From: Stichopus chloronotus
Lineage: Eukaryota > Echinodermata > Holothuroidea > Aspidochirotida > Stichopodidae
Length of the DNA stretch: 64,000 bases
Assembly: GCA_021234535.1 (NCBI GenBank)
Contig: CM037840.1
Span: forward strand, 27,161,020-27,225,019
Reading direction: 5' to 3'
Both the position numbers and the translations under genes were made by a program. Below, in pieces: positions 1 to 12,000 of this stretch. Each line of letters begins with the position of its first letter. Within the stretch, counting starts at the first letter, position 1. The notes beneath the pieces were generated by a model. The model saw only the letters and a program-made list of their open reading frames with translations, was not told where the DNA came from and searched no databases.

Positions 1-23
1 CAGTAACTGTGATGTGGCGTGTC

Positions 24-118
24 GTAATGTTAGTTTTCCTTTTGTTAACCCAATTGATAGTTTTCCTATTGTTAACCCTATTGTTAGTTTCCGTTTGCTA
101 ACCCTATTGATATTGCTT
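24..118. repeat. Short minisatellite, about three ~30-bp units
   Basis: Three degenerate units of roughly 30 bp follow one another, each with a core close to GTTAACCC(T/A)ATTG(A/T)TAGTTT. Nothing suggests that the stretch is coding. It may belong to the upstream part of the repeat element that ends near 1180, but I see no direct link. Confidence 0.6.
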
Positions 119-282
119 CTTTAAATACTTACTCTTCTGGTTGATACATCGGTTAGAAATATCATTATTATTAACCAAAAAAACAACAAAAACAGTATTT
201 ATTTCCAAAATACTTATTGACGTTTGCAGGGAGTTAGCAAGAAGAGGCTAATGTCATGCATGAGATTTACTAAGAAGACCAA

Positions 283-1088
283 TCACTGATTAAACAAGAG
301 GGCAATCCACGGAGTTGCGTATCCCATCACCAACATGCACATTGATTTCAATACAGGGCCTGCACATGGGAATTTGTAATAGTTTATTGCTAAGTACTTA
401 CAAAACTTGAAGTTAATTGGTTTAATAGTTCTCAAGATATGATGGAAATACAAATTTGGGGGCACCTTCTTTTCTACAAAAGTGATACACCTTGAATATT
501 TCATCCTCATGTAAGGTTTTGCAAAATTTTGCATTAAATGCTCAAATACTTCTCAAGATATGCTGGAAATAGCAATTTTTTGGCAAAGTTGGCTTTTTTT
601 TTTCAAAAATCAGCAAATCTGACTCGGTTTACCATTACATTAATATTATGTTGGACAATGTGTTCTCAGGTAAGTACTTACAAAACTGTTAGTTAATTGA
701 TCTAATAGCTCTCAAGATATGCTGGAAATACAAATTTTGGGGCAAAATTGGCTTTTTTCTCAAAAATCAGCAAATTTCACTCTCTTTACTACAAAAGTGA
801 TATACCTTGAAATTTTTCATTCTCAGGTAAGTTTTTGCAAAATTTTGCATTAAATGCTCAAATACTTCTCAAGATATGCTGGAAATAGCAATTTTGGGGC
901 AAAATAGACGTTTTTCTAACAAATCAGCAAATATGATTCCATTTACCATACAACTAATACATCGCGCACGTATTGGCATCATACACAACCTTACCAAGTT
1001 TCAACTTAATCGCTCATATGCTTTTCAAACTATTCTGGAAAAACCACAATTTGGACAGGTCCGGACGCACACACACACACACACACCC

Positions 1089-1127
<39 letters not shown>

Positions 1128-1182
1128 GACACACACGCCAACCTGACTGCATAGGTTCCTTTGCTGACGCAAGGAACCAAAA
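283..1182 (+). mobile_element. Non-autonomous element, tandem units plus AC run and 3' hairpin (element A)
   Basis: Units containing CTCAAGATATGCTGGAAATA recur near 431, 552, 711 and 868, in an alternating pattern with a dimer period of about 280-316 bp. They are followed by a run of AC/CA dinucleotides (about 1067-1135). A hairpin then follows at about 1151-1175, with stem GGTTCCTTTGC / GCAAGGAACC, and a short A run. The same order (tandem units, AC run, hairpin, A run) recurs in the elements ending near 5942 and 14425 although the unit sequences differ. I infer a related non-autonomous family, possibly Helentron-derived (HINE/DINE-like). The 5' limit is unclear and may lie before 283. The 92-codon open frame here is just the AC repeat translated. 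Confidence 0.55.
1067..1135. repeat. (AC)n microsatellite
   Basis: A near-continuous AC/CA dinucleotide run with a few C or G interruptions, directly 5' of the hairpin at 1151-1175. Confidence 0.95.
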
Positions 1183-1189
1183 AACGAGA

Positions 1190-3595
1190 ACACTATTTAC
1201 TTCCAAAGTAAATCCTCGGAGCATTTCAAATTTTAAATTTGCCAGTTGAAATGGATGAAAAAACCAAATGAAAACTTAAGATATTACCACGTGGGTCCTC
1301 AGTGACGTCACAATGTTCCTATGTCCCCAGTGTTTATTATGTGAGTGTGAGACAGGAGTTTATTCAAAAGAGGTCAATATTTGATCGATTTTTATGATTC
1401 TCTATTTTCAACTTGTTTAATGATTTGTCAGTACTTCAAAATGTCAATTTCTTTTCACTTGATCTTTAAGATACGTTCCTCCCTCAAAAAAAAAAAAAAA
1501 AAACCTATAACACTACAACACAGTTTATGTGAGTAGACGGGTGAATGGGAAGGCTGGACAAGGGGTGTGGAGAACAGATGAAGGAGGAAACAGCGAGTTA
1601 AACGTCAGTGCGTACCAAACATTTATTAAATCATTTTCGTCAATTATTTACAAGTACACAACTGAAGGAATTCACTCATTTATTGTCAGATTGTAATCTG
1701 ACGAGCCGTTTACGGCGTGGAATCCCCAATCCAACCCTCCCCCTATCGTCCTCACCGGTGGGCTTGATCACTCAAACAAAGCTGTTCTGATGACGTGCTT
1801 ACATTCAGGTGAAAAACCGGACCAAACTTTGATCACAAGATCATACCCCGAGGGGGGTTCATCACAATGAAAGATCACTGAACATTTACCACATTCATAC
1901 ACAAGTGTTGCTGTTTATCGATATGTCTGTCAGTCCGTCGGTCGAGTAACCAAGTCCACGCAAGGACGGATACACACTCAAGAATCATCAGCGAATTCAA
2001 ACGTTGGTAAATTCATGATAGATTGACATAGCATACAGATACACTTATACACATTGGCATATTGCACAACGATGGTACTACCCCAAGTGCACGTGTCGCC
2101 TATGACATATATTGTAAAGAGAGCAATGAACAGGGATTCATATCTGTACAGACGATACACCAGACTCGTCAGTTTCGATAGTGTCGAAGACGTATTTCGT
2201 CAGAGCGCCCTCAGTTTGTTAGTGCATTAACTATAAAATACTCGAAATCAACATGACCTCAGGTTTACTTCACCATTTCCATCAGTTGCAGCTATCATTC
2301 AATCGATTAAAAGAGACAAGAAACATTCTTTACATGCATAAGTAACATTTTGGACACGTGAATCACTGTGACTGATGGAGGGTCCCATGCGGAGATCAAT
2401 GAAGTAAATGACGTTACAGTATGTGTTACGTCAACAGACCACTGGAAGGCATTGATAAACATAGCATAGGAAATAGATTTTTGTCGTTTCCATTGGCTCA
2501 TTCACTCAAAAGTAACAAAAAAAGAAGAAAGATTTCATTTGACTGACATTTACAACAATGTAGGGTAAATTGAAATATCTAGCCGAATAAATTCACAAGT
2601 TAAAAATTCACAAGTTCTGCGATAATGCATGCGAAGTGTTCAAATAGGCCACCTCTTCACCACGTGGAGCATAGAGACAGGTGTACTGTACGGCGTACCC
2701 CTACGCCTGGAGAACATCTAGAGGTCCGACAGAGCACAGTACGTATTACACAACTGGCTATTTCGGATTTGGAAATGTTGAGAAAATCTAAAGCTTTTAT
2801 CATCTTCGGAAAGTAGTAAGTCACATGTGAAAAAAAAATGTTGCTTTTCCTTCGTAAAATATAACTATTGTGAGGTTCACAAGAGTTGAAAAGTAAGAGA
2901 TGCAATATTTGAGAACATACTTTGCACGAATCACTAAAAACAACGTCGCAATGTTACTCCAGTCGTCCTAGACAGAGCGAGGCTTATCACACATTCTGAC
3001 ATTCCGGCTTGGTTTTTCTCAAAATTCGACATCATTTATATCACTTAAAGGAAGAAAAAAGAAAACTATATGTGACATGAAGTTACTTCAAAAACAGGAT
3101 CAAAGTACACTTAGGAAAGGAAGATAGGGAGCATTCAATTAAGGTGTTAGATTTGACACTCTCAGAAAGTGGAAATACGTTCAAAACATACCTTTCCGTT
3201 AGGCCTCTACTGCAAATCAAGTTATAGTTGAATGGAAGCCTACATACTTGGCTGATACATATATACATATACAAATATAACAAGGTCAAATTCAGAATGG
3301 TTTGTACAATTCGGAACTGCATACAGTTCAAAAGACCATTTCGCGGCTATAACTTAACGCAGATTAATAAACCGTACTCAGTATACCTAAAGGAGATATT
3401 GCAGCACTGTTTTAATTTCACGTTAACCTCTCATCGGGCACTGCTTTATCTCATTCCTTTCATTGTAATCCCTCAACAGATGAACGGCCATATTATTTAG
3501 ATATTACGAAGCTAAAAGAGACACCAACTTAACGAAGATGACCGACAGCAAATAAAACTCTCAAATGGATACAAGAAAACCCCAGGCAAAAAAAA
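1190..3595. other. No recognisable feature
   Basis: I see no convincing exon or RNA gene here. There is an A run at about 1486-1503. The small open frames (for example 1608-1790, 2625-2816 and 3228-3500) have no recognisable domain and poor coding character. The stretch could belong to a long 3' UTR or the downstream flank of the minus-strand peflin gene. Confidence 0.5.
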
Positions 3596-3599
3596 CAAA

Positions 3600-5945
3600 C
3601 TAGAAAGCCAAAAGGCTTAGTGATTCCTTGCCTCATGATAAATATTGTAACAAACATGAATCGCCCACATGACAAGCATGAGATCCCACACAGTTATCCT
3701 TCTTGAGATACCATCTTAATAAGGTCAAAACCTTTTGAAATCTAGTGACCCAAAATGACCTTTCACCTCCACTTAAAACAATACAGATCACCTACCCTAT
3801 ATGGCCATCAACATGCTAAATATGAACAATTCACAAACTAAGTATAAGATCCCTCTTATTTATCACCCTTAAAATATCATGCATACAAGGTTTTGACCAC
3901 TTGTCACCCCAAATAACCTTTGACCTACACAAACATGAGAAAACTCCCAAACGGATATGATGCTGCAGGGCAACAAATTATATTTTGTCGTGTCTAATAA
4001 CTTGATAAAAAGGGAAACATGTTTATTTAATCAAAATTATCGCACTTTATTTTGTCGAGTTACAGCTATTGGTGGCAGCTCTTTCATATTTGATTTTTTG
4101 GCATGATGCCCTTCCCAATGGCTATGAGGTCCTTGAAAATTAGCAAAAACTGATATTCCTATTAAACAAGAATCTAGCATGACTTGCAATTTTGCCTTTA
4201 GTCTACTTAACGACACAACACACAGTACAAGTTTCCCTGGTTTGATACACAGTAGTCATTTGTTTAAAGCTTACCTGAACTACTGTAAAGTGAAATAGGG
4301 CGTTTAGAATACACCAACATGGCATACAAAGAAATTCGCCTTAACCATTGTTAAACCATTCAGTCTCATCAATAAATATCTGTCAAAGCTTCATCTCCTC
4401 AAAACATTATGCATGTGATGAGTAACGGATGCATCATTTGAATTTTAAAAAGTTTGGGTGAACAAATTATTGTTGAGCAACAAATAGCTAAATTTCTGAT
4501 CTGTGAGAATCTTATTCCTTGAAAATAAGGCTACTGTAATTCGTTATTTTGAATAATCTATCATTCTATGTCCACAAATAATGGTTTTAAAAATGTGGTT
4601 GTTTTCTGTAAAACAAACGCCCTATTTCCCTTTAAGGGCTAAACAGAGACACTGTTTATACAGTAAATGGTTAAGTCCATTGAGCACCTGGTTCAACAGA
4701 CTGTATGATTTATTCTGGACATTGTGGATTCTACTGGCAGTCAACTGTGATAAATTATGTCAGATAACAGTGACCAATTTGAACAGAGGGGGGTCAGTTA
4801 CAATTTGATTCATTCAATTAAGCAATCACAGTTCATGCACGCTCAAGGGTATTTGATCCAAATGATCAGTAATTTAGTTCTTTTTATAAAGCTAATAACC
4901 CGTGGTATATTTAATCAATTCCAATTTACAATTCATGCATGCTCACGTCCTTATGAGGATTTCGGCATAAGGGTTGCAAAATAATAATCTTTGATACCAA
5001 ATTTAATGTTGTCTTCATCTTTTCTTTATGGTTATCGAAGAGACTATGTTGGTATGTCCTAAAAGAAGTTCTCAAATCAACAAGAGGATTCTACATTACA
5101 AGTATAAAATTCACTAGAAGGACCGTTCTTTAAATATTGTAGATTCAATTTTTTCACATTTTGACCTCCCATGACCCCAAATGACCTTTCACCTCTGCCA
5201 AAAAAAATAAGGATCATCTACTCGATATGGGCAATCCACACGCTAACTATGAGATCTCTCACATTTACCGTTCTGGAGATATCGTGTTTACAAGCAATTT
5301 TCACGGTATTTACCTTTTGACCTCTGGTGACCCTTGTACTCAATAAGATACACCTACCCACTTCATATGACATCTGCTCAAGCTTCTCTTCTTGAGATAT
5401 CGTGTTTACATGGTTTTCACAATTTTACCCCTGTTGACCCCAAATGAACTGTGACCTCCACTGAAAACGATAGGGTTCCTTTACTTAACATGGTGCAACT
5501 ACATCCTAAACATGAGATTTCTACAAGCTTCCTTCCTTGAGATATCGTGTTTGCAAGGTTTTCACAATTTGACCCCTGTTGACCCCAAATGACCTTTGAC
5601 CTCCACCAAAAACAATAGGGATCATCTACTCAATAAGGGCAACCTTCATGCCAAGTATGAGATCACTCAGAGTTACTCTTCTGGAGATATCGTGTTTACA
5701 AGCAATTTTCAAGGTATTTACCTTTTGACCTCTAGTGACCCCAAATGACCTTTGACCTCCACCAAAAACAATAGGGATCATCTACTCAATATGGGCAATC
5801 TACATGCCACATATGAGATCACTCAGAGTTACGCTTCTAGAGATATCGTGTTTACAAGCAGGCGTCACACACGCACATACACGCATACACACACGACATC
5901 ACCATCGCATAGATTCCTCTGCCTTCGGCAAGGAATCAAAAAATG
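3600..5945 (+). mobile_element. HINE-like non-autonomous element with minisatellite (element B)
   Basis: The left end has a small hairpin (AAGCCAAAAGGCTT) followed by GTGATTCCTTG. The right end has an AC-rich run and then the hairpin GATTCCTCTGCC-TTC-GGCAAGGAATC and an A run. GATTCCTTG near the left end and CAAGGAATC at the right end are exact reverse complements, so they act as subterminal inverted repeats. Inside, ~150-bp units with the core TGACCTTTGACCTCCACC and AGATATCGTGTTTACAAGC recur from about 3750-3960 and again from 5160-5860. Non-repetitive sequence at about 3960-5160 separates the two blocks and may be an insertion. This arrangement resembles the Helentron-derived DINE-1/HINE class; that class assignment is inference. 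Confidence 0.6.
5160..5860. repeat. ~150-bp minisatellite array of element B
   Basis: About five diverged units. Each combines a TGACCTTTGACCTCCACC-like core, AGGGATCATCTACTCAATA, a GAGATCACTCAGAGTTAC-like segment and GAGATATCGTGTTTACAAG. Perfect TGACCTTTGACCT copies lie at 5590-5602 and 5746-5758; other units have one or two changes. Read on the minus strand, the core is AGGTCA-A-AGGTCA, a DR1 arrangement of nuclear-receptor half-sites. Confidence 0.85.
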
Positions 5946-5949
5946 ACGT

Positions 5950-8789
5950 TTCCAGTGCAAAAATGTTACAAATCAAAATTCCAGTGAGAATATGAATCGG
6001 AGGTTCCAGCGAGACATTACAGAGGAAGAAAAAAGGAAGAATGACTCCATTGCCAATAAGGAATGCTTTACAGCAGGTAGAGACTACAGCAATGCACTGA
6101 AAAAAAAAGAAAAATTATCTACTTTTGGCTAATGAGGAATGTAAGTTATTTGTATGGTTTCAACTAATTTGATGAAAAGAATTAAGGAATATTCGATTTG
6201 ACAAAAAAGAAAATGGGCAGGCAAAGAAAAAAAAGGAGGGGTCGATTTTACAAACAATTGTAATGATAAATGACCCTTGGTGTTTACGGAATATCTGAAA
6301 GGATTGCTGTACATACTGGATCTCTAAGTGATGTTCTTTGCAGTACTTAATGTGTCTCTTTTTTTTTTTATCTAAGAACGTATTATAGGATAGCACGATA
6401 TACCACTGGATGCATTTTAATGTTATCGCCACCTGATGGAACATAAAGTAAAACGAATGTACGATGGTATTTGCACAGGCTTTTGATGACAGAGACCTCT
6501 TTGGTCGTGGGAAGTTGCTAGCAAACATCGAACAAGGTCTCTCCTTAGCAAGAGAATTAAAGCTATCGCTATACTTTTGTAAATAAACTAATCCGCAAGG
6601 AGGAGGAGAGGTACGAGGGTTCAATGCCAATTTTTCCGTCGGAAATGCTGAATATAATTATCCCCCCCCAAAAAAAACCCCATGGAATTACATGAAAAGG
6701 AAGTCATGGAAAGTTAAGGTACACTTTCCTTGGACGATGATAGAACTAATAATCAACAACTCACTGACTCCCAGGTCAAATCAAAACATCGATAGTGAAC
6801 CCCCACTCATGGCAAAGCTATTGTAATCGGGTATCAGTTCCAGAAAACAGGATGAAACTTTTGACAAAAACAAAAAAACAAAAAAAATCTCCACAGTGAT
6901 CTCTAAACTTAACACTGCAGAGCACTGACATGGATGTTAATTTTATTTGTTAAGTTCGGCCGGCCGTACGGAGGTTTTTTTTTTTTTTTACTTTTCTCTT
7001 TGTTTATGTATTTACGAAAATCGGTTGAACAAAATCACTACCAGCAGTGGTGAAAGATACAGTAGTCAAATGGAAACGTTTGGTGCGTAGGTGTTCAGTC
7101 TTTACCCAAGACTGTGTGAGTAACTATGCAAAATTCTGTCAACTGCATAAAAATATGATGACACTAACATGGAGCTCAAGAAACGGCAGGAACTACTGTC
7201 CTGCTACCTTAACGAAATTAAGCAAAAGAGAACTAGGGTTTGGAGGCATGTCCGCAGGAGCTGTACCATTCGGGAATGGTCAACAGAATCTCTTATGCAA
7301 GCAAAAACAGGTTTCATCCATTCTTTTTTAAGACTCTTGGGGAAAGCTTAACAATTTTTTTTTTAAATGAAAACATGCCTACAGTAATGGCGTCATCTTT
7401 GATTTCACATTTTTCCTTATAACGTCAATGGCATAATTAAACTTGTAAGACTATAATAAAGAAATATAAAAAGAACTACATCAGATGACAGAACACTGCT
7501 TACAGCTATCTTGGATGAAGGTATGTCAACAAAGGAAAAAAGTTTGTAAAAGTTGGTTGGAAGAATAATTTGCTTATATGACTTATTTTTTTTTTAATTT
7601 TATTTTTGGGTTTGAGGGGCAAGAATTAAGTTAAAGACGTTTCAACTTCGTACACAAGAACTGAGTCTCATCAATGTGTCCAAAAACAATGACCCTGTAC
7701 TTTTGCATATTCAACACATTTCTGATATACATTCAAGGAGACATGCTTAATGACTACTGCAGTACATGCTACGCTTGAAACGGAAGTCAATTACTTTTTA
7801 CGATTGACGGGTCGATATGGTACATTTAGTCGCAGAAACCGTCTTCATGAAAACAATGAGTGGATCTTTCAAGGACTCACCTACACCTGACAGAATTTTC
7901 GTCCTGTGTTAAAATCATTTCTCAAGGGGGTGATTTCACGCAATACAATGAGATGACCAGGTACATTGTTAGATTTAAGGAATGTTCTATTGAGAAGAGA
8001 AAAAAAAAAACATGAATGACATCTGAAAGACATAGTTGACACCGAACAGAACATAGTATAAGATCAGTACACTTGATAGGGTTATATGCATAAGGGCACA
8101 TAACACCATGCTTGAAGGGTTACATGAATAATTCCCAAATATTACCAGAATTACAAAGAGACAGGACTTGTGGTCTAGGTGAAGAACATTCAAACAATAT
8201 TTTGCATTCCATCTCCTTCGATTTGTTTTTTTAAGCCAAGGGGAAACCGAACAGGGTGAACACTTGCGCAACAAATTGGGAAAGTGGAAACGAAGTAAAC
8301 AAACATGACGTTATCATGATCCAATGAATTATACACTAATGTATATTAGTGTACAATTGCCACAGCGATTGGCATCCCATAGTTACAATGCCAGAGGGTA
8401 AACCATTCGACTACTTCTTAATCTAAAGATTGAATCGATTGATGCAAAAAAAAAAGAGAGAAAAAGACCAAAGCAGTCTCTCCCACTTTCTAACTGACAT
8501 GGGGCATGCATGCAAGTCTTTGACAGTTACCTGGCTCCCAAGATTTCTTCGGCTCAAGATTGTGGAAACTTCCCAAATACATACCGGAATATGGCCTAGG
8601 CACAATATTCGCCTTGATTCTGTTATATTTCCATGTGAGAAAAGGGAAAAAAAAGGAAGTCTTCTCATAAACAAATCAAAATAAAACAAACACACGAGAA
8701 AGAGGAAGAGAAAAAGAATAAGAAAAGACGAGTTAGTTACAGGAAATAATTACAGAAGTGACATCGATGAAAGTATCAGAACAAGACAC
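5950..8789. other. No recognisable gene; flank or 3' UTR of peflin
   Basis: The sequence is AT-rich, with several A/T homopolymers and no exon that I can support. It lies directly 3' of the peflin stop codon, so the proximal part is presumably transcribed as 3' UTR. A minus-strand AATAAA lies near 7599-7604 and could serve as a polyadenylation signal; this is weak evidence. The 156-codon minus-strand open frame at 6160-6630 has no recognisable domain and contains long F/K homopolymers, so I do not call it a gene. Confidence 0.4.
8332..8353. repeat. Perfect short inverted repeat
   Basis: TACACTAAT and ATTAGTGTA form a perfect 9-bp stem with a GTAT loop. It lies about 440 bp 3' of the peflin stop codon, on the transcribed side. 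Its function is unknown. Confidence 0.7.
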
Positions 8790-9016
8790 TTATGGTCTGT
8801 TAAGTAGAACCAGGGACATGAAGTCCTCGTAGGATATGGTGATGGTCCCGTTGAGATTTGTATCCCTTTGCTTGAAACTATCCGTCAGACCCCTCAGCAT
8901 CACGCACGCCTGTATGAAGTCATCCAGCTTCAGCGCCCTACGAGCGACGGTGTCGTACTTGGAGACTAGCAGCTGAGAAAACTGGGGCGAGAGCCTGTAG
9001 CCCATTTCATTCAGAG
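8790..9016 (-). CDS. PEF1: Peflin exon 5 (EF4-EF5, stop)
   Basis: The acceptor is a T/C-rich tract ending CCCACAG at 9017-9019. The first two bases complete an Ala codon begun in exon 4. It encodes [20 protein letters not shown], the degenerate EF4, then a D-T-N-L-N-G EF5-like loop and the C-terminal LLNRP before TAA at 8790-8792. Confidence 0.93.
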
Positions 9017-12000
9017 CTGTGGGACAAAAACAAGAAGTGAGAAGGCACTGGGGTGGTGATCACGAACTTTTTACCGGGTTTTACCAAATACGTACTGTAC
9101 TAGAGAGGAAAAGGCAGTGTTTTCCACAGATTTCCAAGAGGGGGGGAATGGCCATACATGAAGGGGAGTTTAGGGGAGAGGTTAGCATTAACCTCTGGAA
9201 ATTTCTGAAAATTTAGATGCTATGTGGAACAAAATGGTGCCACTTGCATAAATGACTTTTTGCTCTGTTTTAAATGACAGTCATTGTCAACTTTTTCCTG
9301 CTGATTGAAAGTTTTGTAAGGGGGGGGGGGGGCAGCTGCAATTTCAGGAGGCCTAAAGTTCCAGTCATATTATAAAAGCATTCTCCTTAAAATCCACAAT
9401 GGAGAACACTGGATTAATAACTTTCTGATTTTCACTTCCAACAACTTTTTGAAGTGAGCAAGTACCTATCAAGAGGAAAAACAATTTTGGAGTCTTTCAC
9501 AACTAGAAAGACTTGCCAATCATCCCCTCTTTGCAAATTGATTTCAGGCAAATGAATGGTCTACTTCTATTATTATACTGATTCATAAAGAGGCACCAAA
9601 AATTTCAAAAATGTATGAATTAAAACATCAACTCAAATAGTCCAATTCCCATCTTTACAGGACATTCCTGAGTACAGGAATAAAATATTGAAATTCATTA
9701 ACTTAAATTAAAATGGTAGATTGCACAAAACTATGTGACACCATTCTGGTACAACTCAAATGACTTCTCTCATGTTTCCAAGGTCATCGCATCTTATCAC
9801 AAAATGTGGTCACTGTCTTACTATCACAAAGTGACTTGACTATACGAGCCCTATCCATTAAACATGCGAGAGAACAGTTAATTGCCATGGTTATATTGTA
9901 AAAACATTTAATTTCAAAAGGAAAGGAGAGCAGGTCGAGTGAGCTGTACAAAAAGGCCATCAACAAAGTATTGCACGATTGACAGTTTCAGACCTAAGCC
10001 AAAACTGTACCTTTCAACATTCTTTCCACATTTTAAATCTCATTCTTTCCACATTTTAAATCTCATCAATGGAACAAGCAATGAAGATGGGTGTTGGATG
10101 AATAGGGTTTATTTTAAAACGTCTATAATTTTTTTTTTTTTTTGTGATTCTAAAAATTTAGGTACACTTAAACTGTACTGGGGATGAGGATATTTCTGCT
10201 TTGCACTTGTTTTTTCACCAGATATGAATTCAGAGACAGTCTTGATTTTCAATGGTGCCTTCCTCCCAAAAATACGCCAGAAACATGCATTACACTACAG
10301 GTGCAAGAAAAGAGACCGGCTTAACAACAAACACTTTTGCCAACAATTTTTCCTCCTTCTAGTGTCATCCAGTTTGAAGTGTGTGAAATCCCACTTTTAA
10401 TGGAGGATAGAGCTAGAGTTGTGACATGTAAAAATAACGATATTTCTGTCTCCTGGGTCACTTTTGACAGAGTTTGTCATTGGCAGATCATGTTTTTACC
10501 ACAAAGCTGTTGAGGAAATGTGCTTAAATACATGATTTTGAGGTAGAAAGAGCAAAGACGTACATGTAAAATGTGTATCACTGCTACCTACCCTCCTTCA
10601 AGGACAAAATGCCAATTTTTAAATGTGGGATAATGTCATTAAGGATGTTTGTAACAATGGTGTTTTCATTGTGTTTATATGTGTTTTGTAATTACTTACC
10701 TGTGGAGTAAATGGACCATTCCTCATGGTATTGGTGGCAATGTGCATGAGATGCGTGGTATCTTGCATATAATTTACATGTTATTTGGCAAACAATGCAA
10801 TCAACTAGTGGATAGTATGCATGCTACGCAATCACATATTTTGTTTGTATAGCAGATGGGTGTTTGGTCACACTGATGGGTTTTTGTGAACAGCAGAGAG
10901 TCACTTCTGCTCAAGGCACTGTGAAGTGAAGTGAAGGTCAGGCCAACTGTAGCCAGTACAGGTACCCTTAGGTGCAAATTGGGGCTAGGTGTGGCAAGTT
11001 ACAGGTCACAACAAACCCTATGCATACCACCAGGGCGGACAGAGGCAACATTGGTTCTGCCAATTCAGGAATATAAGTGTGAGTTATTTTGTTGCATTGG
11101 GGATAAACTTAGGATTGTCTTGCCTGATTTGTCCAGTTTTACATGCTGAAGTGATATGTAGAACTAACAGGGGGCATGTGATGAAGAGTAATCTGTTGGT
11201 TAGATTATGGTGTGGGAGCAACTATTGTGTATATGTCACTTTTCAGGCAGATTGACATATGTGGCAGAATAATCTACTGTAAGGGTCAACGTAAGTTCCT
11301 GGGGATATGCTTAATTAAAGGGATTTTGTCAAAGTTATTGCTACTGAAAGTAGAGAATAATTATACGTTTTTAATTTTTTCAGATGGCTCATGTGACAAA
11401 AGAGATTTAATGGCTAACTGACAAGCTCTTACATTTGGAAGTAAGCCAGCAGGCAGTAAGGGGGCGTAGCCTATCTTTGGCCAGGGAAATAAAATTTCGA
11501 AAGAGGGGCTCCTTCCCAACTATAAGTTCGCCATCAAGAGGGTGACAGTATTTCATTTTGGAAGAGAACAGTTTGTCGAAGAATTATTTTCAGTTTTACT
11601 TCATAAAGAACAGAGCATTCGTCGGAAAGTTTTTTGTCCTTTTCAAAACCGGACACAGGACACTATTGATTGGAATCAGTTTTTCCTTATTTCACCTTTA
11701 TTGATTTACCCTAATTCATTTCTACATGTTCACTGTATATATGTTTGCAGATTCAAGCACTATTAATTAAAAGCATTATTTGATTATTGACAGCGTTGGT
11801 TTCTATATATGTTGAGCTCCAGTTTAACCGGTGACAATGTTTTAGGTCAAATATTCAGTTTTTGTTTGGCCTGTTTCTGCTGGTACTGTAAAGCTTTGCA
11901 AGACATATTTTTTAAGACAAATTTTTTTTTTCTGGTCTTGTTGAAAATGGGGAGACTGCATACAAACTTATGTATAGTCTCCAGATACTTTCACTGACAG

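Noticed and set aside
876..1154. 92-codon open frame with long HTHTHT stretch
   Set aside because: It is the AC microsatellite read through; the non-repeat part belongs to a tandem-repeat element.
6160..6630. 156-codon minus-strand open frame
   Set aside because: No domain, long homopolymer-encoded K/F runs and no credible splice context; probably chance in 3' flank.
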